This document shows positions 35,681 through 46,449 of a stretch of 64,000 nt of DNA, in pieces. Position 1 is the first letter of the stretch. Each line of letters begins with the position of its first letter. The stretch covers positions 82,001 through 146,000 of the forward strand of contig NC_061153.1 in assembly GCF_905220365.1 (NCBI RefSeq), written 5' to 3'. Made by a program: the position numbers and the translations under genes. The notes under the pieces were generated by a model. It did no database searches and was not told the DNA's origin. It saw only the letters and a list, made by a program, of their open reading frames with translations. This DNA comes from Vanessa cardui (taxonomy: Eukaryota > Arthropoda > Insecta > Lepidoptera > Nymphalidae).

Positions 35681-37557
35681 TAATACCATATTTATAGAGA
35701 ACGAACATACTGAATGTAGCATACATTACAATCATACAATATTAAATAAATAAACATTAAATTTCTACAATACCAAATTGCTCAATAAACTTGTAATGTT
35801 TCTGAGTACATAAACTTTTAGTCAATATGTCAGCAGGCATATCATTTGAATTCAAATAATTAATCTGTACACTATTATTTTCTACAGCTGTTCTGACAAA
35901 ATTATATCTTATATCTATATGCTTACTTCTCTTATGGAATACATAATTTTTGGTTAACTTCTGAGCACTCTGATTATCATTATATAAACATACAGGTAAC
36001 TCATTCCTACACTTTAATTCACACAAAAGATTTTTCAAATATATGGCTTCTTTAGCTGCTTCACAGATGGCCATGTATTCTGCTTCTGTACTCGATAAGG
36101 CTATAGTTAATTGTTTTTTACACCACACTGCCGGACATTTTAAACATAAATCCAGTATAAGATTTTCTATCTGTACAATCTGATGCCCAATCAGCATCTA
36201 CATACCCTATCAAATCTAAATCATCTTTGAAATACTTAAGACCATAGCTTTTAGTTTTCTTTAAGTACTTTAGAATCCGTTTTACATGTTTCCAATGGTT
36301 TTCGCTGAAACAATTATTAAATTGGCTGAGGTAACAAACTGCGTAAGAAATATCTGGACGGGTGAGCAATGATAAATAAAGCAAACTTCCTATCAACTGC
36401 TAGTAGGGATATTTAGTGGAACAAATATCTTCCTTTTTAAGTTTCAAATTTACTTCCATTGGTGTATTTATTGGATTACAATTTTCCATGTTAAATCTCC
36501 TTATCAACTGTTCAACAAATTGTTCTTGGTCTACAATCAAAACATTGTTTTCTTTTCTAACCCTCATGCCTAAACATTGTCGGATTTCTCCTAAATCTTT
36601 TAACTTAAATTTTGAATTTAATTTAGTTTTTAGACATTCAGTTTCAATTTTACAGTCAGAAAAAATAAAAAAGTCATCAACAAACAGAGCTATAAATGTT
36701 TTAGATTTCTCGTTCTGCTTAACAAACAAGCACGGCTCATACAAAGACTTTTTATAACCTAATCCTTGCAAACAATCATCTACTCGTTTATACCATGCCC
36801 GAGCAGATTGCTTCAAGCCATAGATTGCCCTATTCAACTTTAGTACTTTATTTTCTCTATTCTGACAAACAAAATTTTCTGGTAATTTCATATAGACAGT
36901 TTCATCCAAATAGCCATTTAAAAATGCTGTGGTAACATCTAGGTGAGTTATATCTAGGTCATATTTGACACTCAATGCAAATAAAAGTCTTAGAGTAGAG
37001 TATCGAAGCACAGGGGAAAATGTCTCTTTGTAGTCTATACCTGCTTTTTGGGTGAAGCCCTTCGCCACCAAACGCGCACGATATCTCACTTTTTCACACT
37101 TGTCTAATTTCTTTTTAAACACCCACTTACACTGACCCACTGTAGCTTTATTTGGCTTATCCACCACTTCCCATGCCTTGTTATCTTGGAATGACTTGAA
37201 CTCCTCCTTCACAGCCTCACACCATTCTTCTGCCTCTGGACCGCTTATAGCCTCTTCATATGTTATCTGGTCTCCATACAGATTAAAATCTGCTTCAACA
37301 CACATATTACTGCAACCGTATCTCTCTGGCTTCTTTCTTTGTCTTACTTCTGCCTTCGGTTTAGTCATTTGATTAAGGTCCTTCAATTCTCTCAATGGTA
37401 CAGTATCGAAAAACTCTTCTGAGGAACTAGTAGATGGTTCTTCTTCTACATAAGTACTATCATCCTTTGATATTACTGTACTAGTAGATTCATCAGAGTT
37501 TTTTTTTTTTATGGCATAGGTGGCAAACGAGCAGGAGGCTCACCTGATGGAAAGTGA

Positions 37558-40500
37558 CTACCACCGCCCATGGACATCTGCAACACCAGGGGGCTTGCAG
37601 GTGCGTTGCCGGCCTTTAAGAAAGGAGTACGCTCTTTTCTTGAAGGTTCCAATGTCGTATCGGTTCGGAAAAACCGCCGGCGAAAGCTGGTTCCACAAAG
37701 TAGTTGTGCGAGGCAGAAAATGTCTGAGAAATCGCGCTGTTGTGGATTTTCGGACATCAAGGTGGTGCGGGTGAAACTTAGAGTTTTGGCGAGATGTCCG
37801 AAGGTGAAATTCAGCAGCCGGGATTAATCCGAACAATTCCTCGGAACATTCCCCGTGAAAAATTCGGTAGAAGATGCAGAGTGATCCAACATCTCTACGC
37901 AAAGCCAAAGGATCAAGGAGATCGGAAAGGGCTTGATCGTCGATAACTCGGGCCGCTCTACGTTGAATGCGGTCAAATGGAAGGAGCTGGTACTGGGAAG
38001 CACCCGCCCAGAGGTGAGAGCAGTACTCCATGTGAGACCGAATTTGCGCCTTGTAAAGTTTTAGGCGATGGGCCGACGTGAAATACTGTCTCGCCTTGCT
38101 GAGCACACCCAGCTTTTTTGAAGCCAATTTGGCTTTGCCTTCCAATTGACCGCGGAACTGAACGAGGCTCGAAATATCAACGCCAAGTATTCCGATACTA
38201 CCTGTAGCGGCTATCGGAATGTTCTCAAATTGTGGAGATACGACAAATGGTGTTTTTTTAGCGGTTAACGCGCAAACTTGCGTCTTTTTGGGGTTGAAAT
38301 GGACTAAATTTAGTCGGCCCCAATTCGAGACTTCGTTTAACGAAGATTCGATTTCAGACACAAGTTTGATCCGGTTCTCTTCGACGTTTTCCCGAGAAAT
38401 ATTAGCGCGGCCGGTGTATAAGGTGTCAACGGTACTGTTGTCTGCATAGCAATGAATGTTCCCGATTTGCAACAAATCATTGATATGCAGAAGAAACAGA
38501 GTGGGTGATAGGACGCAGCCTTGTGGAACACCAGCATTGACGAATTTTAAGTCGGAGCATGCACCGTCGACAATGACCTTGATGCCCCGATCTGCCAAAA
38601 AGCTAGTAATCCAATTGCATAATTTCCCGGGAAGCCCATAGGAAGGAAGCTTCGAAAGAAGCGCTTTGTGCCACACGCGATCGAAGGCCTTTGCTATGTC
38701 CAAGCTGGCTGCTAATGCCTCACCCTTGCTCTCAACTGCTTCAGCCCATCTATGAGTAAGGTAAACTAGAAGATCACCGGCTGAGCGACCCCGGCGGAAA
38801 CCGTACTGGCGGTCACTAATCAGCTGATTCTCCTCTAGGTACCGCAGGAGCTGGCAGTTAATAAGGGTCTCCATTATCTTGGAGAGCAAGGAGGTGATGG
38901 CTATAGGCCTATAATTGGACGGATCTGAGCGGTTGCCTTTTTTAGGGATCGGGTGCACCAAAGCTGTTTTCCAGGAGTTCGGGACAACGCCTAATGTGTA
39001 GGATTGCCGGAAAAGACCCGTTAAGACCGGTGCCAACTCGGGAGCACATGTCCGTAGCACGATTGGAGGGATGCCATCAGGTCCACTCGACTTATGAATA
39101 TCCAAGGAAAGAAGTGCTTTGCGAACTGCACTTTGCCGGAATTTAACCTCCGGCATCGTGGTATCACACCGCGGAATTGTCGGTGGAGACTTTCCTTGGT
39201 CATCCAGAGTCGAGTTCGACGCGAAGAGAGAGCCTAAAAGATCAGCTTTCTCTTTCGCGGTATGGGCCAATGACTCACCGTCCCTGTGCAGAGATGAAAA
39301 CGAAGGCTGACAGAAATTCCCTAAGACAGCCTTAGCGAGAGACCAGAACGCACGTGTTCCTGAAGGGAGGAACACCAGTCTTTCGCCAATTCTGCCAATG
39401 TACTCCGACTTCGCCCTAGCAATCACGTTTTTGAGGGACCTAGAGGCAGAGTTATATTCCTTTTTGAATGCGCTGGTATTTACATGACGAGACGCAGATG
39501 CATTAGCCGAGGTTTGATAGCGTCCCCACTTTCGGCGTGATGCCGTTTTGCAGAAGCGACCAAACCAAGGCTGGGACTTGCCACCGATGGGTACTGCAGA
39601 GTAAGGAATTAATAGTTCCATCCTGAAGCACCACATCGGCAACAGAGTCAGCAGCAGCGTTCGGATCATCCGGCGAGAAACAAATCTGCCCCCATGGGTA
39701 AGATGCAAAAAAAGACCGCATCCCATCCCAATCTGCTGACTTGTAGTGCCATACTCGGCGGCACCCAACAAAGCGAGGCCTTGAGTACCGCATAACCGGC
39801 ACTGTACTCCGGACGAGACAGTGGTCCGACGAGCCCAGAGGGGGATCGACGGTAACCTGATAGCCATCCGGATGCGAAGTCAGCAGAAGGTCCAACAGGG
39901 AAGGTGTATGATCCTCCACATCCAGTATTCGCGTTGGCGAGTTGACCAGTTGTGTCAGATCATATGCTAGAGCGAAGTCCAGAACAGATCTACCCGCATG
40001 ATCGGTGGTGCGTGAGCCGAGCCATTCAGCGTGATGAGCATTAAAGTCGCCCAGAATAATGATCTCTGCGGATGGAATCTGCTGCAGCACGGAATCTGTA
40101 GCCAATTGGACGCGCTCAACCAGTCGGTCGGTTTCGGCATTACCGCTATGGGACCTATAAAGGCACGCATAGATTCGCGGATGGTCATCGCAGTCTACAC
40201 GCAGCCAGATAATCGATAGGTCCTGTCCTTCAAGGCTGCCGAGGCGTCGAGAACAGATATCATCTCTGACGTAAACGCATACCCCAGCTCGTGGCACAAA
40301 GGAATGTTCCAATTTGTACCCAGGGTACGAAAGAAAAGTCGTATCGGCAGGAGAAGATATCTGGGTCTCGGTTAGAAAGAGCAAGGCCGGCTTCGCCGTT
40401 TCCAGATGGTAGTGAACGGCGTTGAGGTTAGAGTTGAGTCCCCTTATGTTGCAGAAGTCCACAGCGAGGGTGGTAGGGGTTGCCTTATGATGCCTGCTCC

Positions 40501-40675
40501 GCTTGCCTCGAACAGTGGCGAGCGCAAAATTGCCCCCCCCAGAATTCGGAGGGCAGCCTGGGCATCCCTGCTCAGGTGGTGTATGTCCTGAGCATGGATG
40601 CCCAGAGAGGGATTCTCCACCGCTGTCGCTGGTGGTACCCTCCTGGGGTAATTTAACCATATTCTGCACAACCAT
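37558..40675 (-). pseudogene. LINE J ORF: endonuclease and RT, catalytic YADD changed to YADN
   Basis: Minus-strand frame 1 (40675-39503): Pro/Gly-rich leader and APE endonuclease (DFCNIRGLNSNLNAV, LTETQI, IIILGDFNAHHAEWLG, LGSSDHCLV). A frameshift near 39600 moves into the 769-codon frame (39867-37558): motif A ASLDIAKAFDRVWHK, motif B NAGVPQGCVLSPTLFL, motif C CYADNSTVD, thumb, and C-terminal RTCKPPGVADVHGRW. The second Asp of YADD is Asn, which should abolish RT activity. Otherwise the frame is long and young-looking. Confidence 0.9.
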
Positions 40676-40842
40676 CCAGTTTTGGGGGGGAGGGGGATTG
40701 GGCCTCCGGAACTCTCACTTACCGGGCGAAACGCGGTAGCATAACTACCACTTTACGCCGATTTTAAGTGAGAGAGTGGTACTTCCCCGGGCGTGCCGGC
40801 CCATTCGGCTGTAACCCGAAGGTATACAGCGTGGCACTACCA
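40676..40842 (-). promoter_or_regulatory. LINE J 5' leader
   Basis: GC-rich leader with a run of eight G near 40683 (plus strand). GTGGTAGT is repeated near its start and again about 85 bases in. As LINEs of this group use internal promoters, it is the likely promoter; this is inference. Confidence 0.4.
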
Positions 40843-40982
40843 CTTACAAGAGTCGGAGCTGGTCTGGTCTTCATGTTGCTCGGCAGGATTTGCTGGTGCG
40901 CTTGGATTCTCTTCAACTACTGCTTGTATTTTTTCTGGGTTATCATTTGGTTCTATTATTGTAACATCTCGGCTTGTTATTA

Positions 40983-41121
40983 ATTTCGGGATATTTACCA
41001 TGTTTTTTATTTTTGTTCGGTGGAGCTCGATATTTCGACATTGTCTACGAATGTCTTGTTCACGAGACTGTCTCGTAATAACTTTAATAATAAAAATAAC
41101 CATGTTAGTTTAAAATCCTAT
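40983..41121 (-). mobile_element. Short Penelope-like tail fragment with 17-bp target duplication
   Basis: A 139-bp insert sits between two copies of ATCTCGGCTTGTTATTA (40966-40982 and 41122-41138). Removing it and one copy restores the Copia frame around VITSRDVTIIEPND. The minus strand contains GTGAACAA, a 6-bp hairpin (41037-41055) and CGAAAT, spaced as in a degenerate hammerhead, so a Penelope-type 3' end is likely. Source family uncertain. Confidence 0.55.
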
Positions 41122-42885
41122 ATCTCGGCTTGTTATTACTTTGTTGGTCTTTGGGTTATATAGCCTATAGCCCTTCACCTTATCTGCGTATCCAACAAGA
41201 TAATGTTTTTCTGCCTTTTTGTCCCACTTCAGGCGTTTCTCTTTAGTAACATGTGACATTACTATACTACCAAATACTCGTATGTGGCTGATATTTTGTT
41301 CTCGACCATGCCAAAGTTCATAAGGTGTCTTCCGGTGCAGTCCTGAAGCTATTGATCGGTTTTTTAAATATACAGCTGTATGTACTGCTTCTGCCCAGAA
41401 CTTTTTCTCTAATTTAGCATCATATAACGGACACCTTGCTTTTTCAACAATAGTTCGGTTAAAACGTTCACACATTCCATTTTGTTCTGGACTGTAAGGA
41501 TTGGTTCTCTGATGAATGATGCCGCTTTGTTTCAAACAATCTCTCATTTCATTTGAACAAAATTCTGTGCCATTATCAGTCCTTAAGGTCTTAATACTGG
41601 AATTCGTCTGTTTTTCAACCATATTCTTGAACTCTCTGAAAGTGGCAAATACTTCACTTTTATTTTTCAAAAAATACACGTATGACATCCTGCTATAATC
41701 GTCAACAAATAGCAAGAAATATCTGGATGAACCTATTGATTTGTTCTCCATTGGGCCACACACATCTGCATGCACAATCTCGAGGACTTTTTCACTTCTG
41801 TGACTGCTCTGTGGAAAAGGTAACCTTGTCTGCTTGCCCTCACAGCACACTGTGCATTTGAACTTGCCAATGTTAGCCTTTTTGTTATACATTAAACCTT
41901 CAATAGCACCATTTTTCATTGCATTCATGTCTGTACTATTAATATGACCGAGTCTTCGATGCCATGTTACATCTGAGGTTGTTCTAGCTGAAGCTGCTAA
42001 CGAATATGCTGGCCGAGTGTTAAGTCTGTATACTCCATTCACCAACTGTGCTATGCCAATCAACTCGTTCTGCCGATTTCTGATGTAACAATGTTCTTGT
42101 TGGAAACTTACTTTGTTGCCATGCTTTATCAACTGGCTGACCGACAAATGGTTAGTGGTGAGATTTGGTATACATAACACATCCTTGACCAAAATATCAT
42201 GTTCTGAATTCTCAACAACCGTCGTAATCTGTGTATCTCCTGAACACAACACTGGCATAGTTGTTTTATTAGCCACTATAATCTCCTTTGTTGTTAGGTT
42301 ATGTGACGTATTTTTGATGTTTTCCTGACATATCATCATGTGATTGCTGGCTCCCAAATCGATATACCATTCTTGTTTACTGAAACTGCCATTGAGGAAA
42401 ACTGCACTAAATGCATTTACTTGCTTTTCTTTATTTTGTGGGCATTGGTTTTTGTAATGACCAATTTGTTTACATTTGTAACATTTAATAGGTTTGACAG
42501 GTCGATTTGACGTTGACGTATCTCCAGTTTTGCCAATTTTTTTCCGTTGCCAGTTTTTAGCCGTTATAAATGCACTTTCTGTTTCAGTACTACCAACATT
42601 ATCACTCATGTCCATCAATTTTGTTTTTATCACGTCAGCGGAAATGGCGATACCCGAGTGCTCTATGGCCATTATCATTGGCGAAAATTTGTCGGATAGT
42701 CTCGCCAATAACAATGAACCTACCCATTCTTCATTAATATCAAAGCCCGTTCTTTTCAATTTATGAGCCGTATCAATGAGCTGAGTTATGTACGCCATCA
42801 TTGAATCGCAATTTTCGAGCCGTATAGAGATAAGAGTTCGCAACAAACTGATTCTGCGTGTAAAACCCGAATCATCAAATTCATT

Positions 42886-42936
42886 CGGTGTTTGGACAAA
42901 GCTAAAATCAGCGATTTTAGCTTTGTCCAAACACCG
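42886..42936. repeat. 24-bp-arm palindrome inside Copia gag
   Basis: CGGTGTTTGGACAAAGCTAAAATC at 42886-42909 is perfectly inverted at 42913-42936 around spacer AGC. It coincides with the point where gag leaves its frame (HGVWTKLKS to the DSGFTRRISLLRTL frame). This suggests a fold-back copying error, not an original feature. Confidence 0.93.
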
Positions 42937-43201
42937 TGCACTGTTTTTTCACACTTTATATGCACATACAGGGATGAATCGATGGTCATTACTAATTTCG
43001 CTTTTGCCTTTTGATCTTCGACGCTAATTGCTGCTTCGCCATCTTTCTTGTTGATATCAACGCCTTGCAATATCATAAAATTCTCAACCGCGAACGCCCA
43101 CTCGTCTTGGTTTTCGCGTCCCTTGAGTTTAGGAACATTTACGATGTAACTACCAGCCATTTCACTGCAGAAAACTAATACTTTTTACTGAATTTAGCGG
43201 G

Positions 43202-43216
43202 ACTGGGCCCATAACC
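43202..43216 (-). promoter_or_regulatory. Copia primer-binding site, half-tRNA initiator-Met type
   Basis: The minus strand directly after the 5' LTR reads GGTTATGGGCCCAGT. It is complementary to the anticodon arm of initiator methionine tRNA (CUGGGCCCAUAACC), not to a tRNA 3' end. Priming by a tRNA-iMet half molecule is established for Drosophila copia. Confidence 0.8.
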
Positions 43217-43361
43217 TAATGAAACACTCGTTGAATTTTTACAGACTGAACAGTTTTTATTTGAACGGAAGACACAATGACAGAACAAATAGGGTTGATA
43301 TATCTAGAGACAGATGTTGCTAGTAGTAATTAAATTATTATTTCGTTATATAAATTTAACA
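43217..43361 (-). repeat. Copia 5' LTR
   Basis: 145 bp, aligned over its full length with 35520-35664. Right target copy GAAAT at 43362-43366. It contains the short TATATAA-type promoter region near its sense start. Confidence 0.95.
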
Positions 43362-44578
43362 GAAATTTATACTAGCAAAGATTCTCCGACTAATTTCCGC
43401 TACATGAGACCGCCAGGATAGAGAGCTATCTACGATGATCCCCAAATTTTTAACAATATTCGAAAAAGTCAAAGTGGATCCGTTAAAAATAACTTTTGGA
43501 AGGTTGTTGGAATCGATTTTGGTAAGCCGTTTCGTCGTTCCTATAAGAATAAGCTGCGATTTGCTAGCATTGACCGACAATCCAAATGACTGACTCCAGT
43601 CGGTAATTATCTTGAGGTTACTATTCAGTTTATCGATAGCCGCTGTAATGTCTTCAACTGGAGTCGTCACATAGATTTGTAGGTCGTCCGCGTAAAGATG
43701 GAAGGGAAGAGGTAGAAGTTCAGTGACAGTATTGATATAAATGGAAAACAAAAGAGGGGAAAGGACACTTCCCTGAGGAACTCCAGCACTAAGACAGCAA
43801 TACGAGGAATGACGGTCCCCAGCCCGAATACACTGTTGTCAACCAAACAAGTAAGAACGGAACCATTCTACAACATTTGGCGACAAGTTTATGGATTCTA
43901 ATACGGCCAACAGGATGTCATGGTCAACCGTATTAAAAGCGTTACTAAAGTCCAATAAGGCTAATATAGTAACATGCTTTTGATCCATTGCGAACCGGAC
44001 ATCGTCAAAAACCTTCGCAAGTGCCGTCACAGTGCTGTGGCCAGGTCGGAAGCCGGATTGGAACGGACTTAGGATGCTGTGTCGTGTTAGAAAAAGGTTA
44101 AGTTGGGAATGAACAATACGTTCAAGGATTTTAGACAAGAAAGAGAGGATAGAGATAGGACGATAATGTGAAGGTAAAGTCGGGTGAGGCAGTTTAGGAA
44201 TAGGGATAACGTGAGCAAAGCGCCAAACATTAGGAAAAGACATACAGGAAAGAGAGTAATTAAAAATGTGACAGATAATAGGTGCTATTTCGTCGAGGAC
44301 AAGTACAATCATTTTGCGACTAATCCCATCGCTACCAGTGGCATGCGATGAGATAGAAGCTACATTCTTATAAATGTCATCGGTGGTTATAGGTTCAAAA
44401 GTAAAATTGGGATAGTTGGGTTTGATCCGTGACTTAAGGAGGGAAATGGTTGACGCTTTATTGTAATTTTGTGAGGCAATATTGGCAAAATGATTATTAA
44501 GGGAATTTAGATCAGTGTCAGGAGAAATGGTTACCCTGGATCGACCAATACCCATTGAGTTTAAAAATTTCCAATCTC

Positions 44579-46407
44579 ATTTAAAGAGTGTAGCGAGGAA
44601 CATGAAAGAGCTTTGAGTCGCATTTCAGAACTGGAAGTGAGTCTTTTTAATGCTCAAAAGGCAGAATTAGAATTTAAAAAAATTCAAACAAGCCAGAAAT
44701 TTGATGCGACTGAAAGTTTGTATTATGAGTTAGTTATACCTGCCTCTGACTCCAATACCACCTTACAGGAGTCTAAAATTAGACATACACCCATGAGTTC
44801 ACATAATAAGATAAAAAAATATATAAAAGTAAATAAATTCATCCGTAAAACAAAAAAAAAACATTAATAACTATCAATACATATGCAAAATGAGAAAAGA
44901 CCGGTCACATTTAATTAATAAAGTAAAATCATCAAATAATAAATTGCAGAATAATAAACATCCCACGCCACGACATCCCGACGCTTCGAGCACTTTACAG
45001 CGTTCGTGGTCACGGGTAGACTAAGGTGGCATTTGTCTATTTGAAGAACAAAAGAAAATATTATTTGCAACTACCGCCAACGATTTCTCAATTGGTGTCT
45101 TGAGTAACGTTCCGGTTGCACGCAGAAGGCACTGACTGTATCTGTAGGTCTTGCAGTCTGTTGGATTTGGGATTTTAAATTTTTAATAAGTGGATCCCAG
45201 GTGTTAGAAAGTCTCCAACCATCTTCTCTATTGAAGTTCGGATGTTTTTGAATTTCAATAGCCTCGCGTATCATTCTAGGAATGAATCTGTGTTCTTTAG
45301 CGAGGATCTGTGGTTTGTCATATCGGATAAAATGTTTAGGTTTATCCAGAGCATGTTCACAGACTGCAGACTTTGAAGAACGCCTATTTTTGACATCTCC
45401 TATATGTTCCTTGACCCTGGTACCGATACTTCTCTTTGTTTGCCCTATGTAAGATAAACCACACTCACATTCGAGTTTATATACTCCTGCAGTTCCTGTA
45501 CCTGCATTAATATACGCGATTAAAATCCGTTATAACTAGTTTTATTTAAATAATATATGAAAATGACATTGAACAACTGCAATTAGAAATTTCTAGCCTA
45601 CAAAGATCTTTAGATTTTGTTAATAAAAAATATGAATTGGTTCAAAAACAGATAGAGGAACATATACATACAGCCAACAATCTTCTTAAGCTATGCACCT
45701 CCAACTTAGAAAAATTTGAATCCTTATCGAATAAATGTAACTATATGCATACTCAGGAAAATGAGTTGGCTCCTCCTAATAGTAAAAATACCAAAGTATC
45801 ACCTATCAAATTGAGTCAATGTGCACCAGGGATCCACAACCATAATAAACTGGGGTTAGAAGTAAATAAAGATGTTATTATAGTATCTGATAAGTTAGGA
45901 CAGGGCTTTAGCTCAATAATTAAAAGTGAAATAAAAAATGTATTTAACACATGCTCACCCGGGGCAACCTATCAATACCAAATAAATAAAATAAATTCTA
46001 TGCATCTGGGTTCTAATAATGTAGTAGTATTCATGCACGGTGACAGTTTGTCTCTAAACAAAAAGAGTTTAATTAACGATATTAAATTATTAATTGAAAT
46101 CCAAAATCTAAAAAAATGCAAATTTAAAATTAGTTTATTGCCATATTCACATACCTTGACAGATGCACAGAATTTACATATTTATGACTTAAACATATGT
46201 CTATATAATTTGACTCGACATTGCAGTAATGATTTAATGTTATTTGACATTAATAAATTCATTCATAGATTTAAGTTGACAGAGGATACTATGTACCTAC
46301 CAATGAAATCGAAAAGACAAATTGGTAACCTAATTGCCTACAGTATCAAAAAATATTTTACAAGTTATGTTACCAAGGATCATATGTATAATAAAATAAT
46401 AATTTAA
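44579..46407 (+). pseudogene. LINE C ORF1: coiled coil and SGNH/esterase-like domain
   Basis: The first part (44579-44960) is a charged coiled coil (HERALSRISELEVSLFNAQK) and a basic Lys-rich stretch with a frameshift in an A-run near 44850. After the Penelope insert the coiled coil resumes (EQLQLEISSLQRSLDF). It leads to a globular domain with VIIVSDKLGQGFSSIIKSEI, NVVVFMHGDSLSLNKKSLI and KFKISLLPYSHTLTD, ending at 46407. The strand/helix order resembles the SGNH esterase domain known in CR1-like ORF1, but I cannot identify a convincing catalytic Ser-His pair. Confidence 0.55.
44961..45549 (-). mobile_element. Penelope-like element, truncated copy 2
   Basis: The minus strand encodes the GIY-YIG end (GVYKLECECGLSYIGQTKR, about 45485-45430, through MIREAIEIQKHPNFN and RHQLRNRWR at 45071), nearly identical to copy 1. 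The segment TTAATATACGCGATTAAAATCCG, which is at the 3' end in copy 1, here sits inverted at the opposite end (45508-45549). Degenerate hammerhead-like motif at 44977-45010. Confidence 0.82.
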
Positions 46408-46449
46408 TTTATATTAACACCGACAAAATTAAAAACAATCAAATTAATA

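Larger units (their letters stand above)
37499..40842 (-). mobile_element. LINE J: poly(A)-tailed, GC-richer LINE inside Copia
   Basis: Copia reads DQTSSDS at its right junction (about 40843) and DESTSTV at its left (about 37497), with ACTCT at both sides as a short target duplication. The 3' end is a poly(A) of about 13 (plus-strand T run at 37500-37513), unlike the microsatellite tails of the other LINEs. Base composition is visibly GC-richer than its surroundings. The 5' leader (40842-40676) is followed directly by the endonuclease ORF; I see no ORF1. Confidence 0.88.
35757..43160 (-). pseudogene. Copia gag-pol polyprotein, multiply disrupted
   Basis: Start MAGSYIVNVPKLKGRENQ at 43160 (gag). 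CCHC knuckle CYKCKQIGHYKNQC near 42475. Protease site reads YIDLGASNHM near 42350, where the usual D-S/T-G is D-L-G. Integrase has HADVCGPM, RTDNGTEF and EQNGMCERFNR (DDE). RT has DVTTAFLNGYLDE and FVDDFFIF; RNase H has GYVDADWASD and SSTEAEYMA. Breaks: a palindromic rearrangement at 42886-42936, a short insert at 40983-41121, LINE J at 37499-40842, a TAG at 36397-36399 within KYPY*QLIGSLLYL, and a frameshift near 36120. Confidence 0.93.
35520..43361 (-). mobile_element. Ty1/Copia LTR retrotransposon, interrupted by LINE J
   Basis: 145-bp LTRs at 35520-35664 and 43217-43361 differ at one position. They are flanked by a perfect 5-bp duplication GAAAT (35515-35519 and 43362-43366). The minus strand carries gag-pol in Copia order: gag, CCHC, protease, integrase, RT, RNase H. 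A PBS abuts the 5' LTR and a purine tract abuts the 3' LTR. The near-identical LTRs indicate a recent insertion, yet the ORF is broken and LINE J arrived later still. Confidence 0.95.
35015..44572 (-). pseudogene. LINE D ORF2 RT, two halves on either side of Copia
   Basis: The upstream half (44572-43839) has the RT fingers and palm, with ALLDFSNAFNTVDHD (motif A). A frameshift near 43800 precedes LYADDLQIYVTT (motif C, near 43690) and the start of the thumb. Motif B lies in the disturbed stretch near 43790-43760 (VLQQGSVLSPLLF-like). The downstream half (35514-35015) completes the thumb with LDYADACYPDLSEELVGKL and GLRKFDHVSQFRSELGWLP, then ends near 35015. A frame change lies near 35290. The endonuclease is absent. 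Confidence 0.85.
34608..44578 (-). mobile_element. LINE D: 5'-truncated LINE split by a Copia element
   Basis: The two parts are 44578-43367 and 35514-34608. Reading from FASIN at 43367 into FLKRFKNLLPTKTKILLANS at 35512 restores a continuous thumb domain once Copia and its GAAAT target copy are removed. The 3' UTR carries the conserved hairpin (34729-34744, ATCACTG/CAGTGAT). The tail is TAA repeats at 34608-34630, only a few bases from the hAT end. Confidence 0.9.

Noticed and set aside
40503..41113. Several GC-rich plus-strand open frames near the LINE J 5' end
   Set aside because: They are antisense shadows of LINE J and Copia pol.
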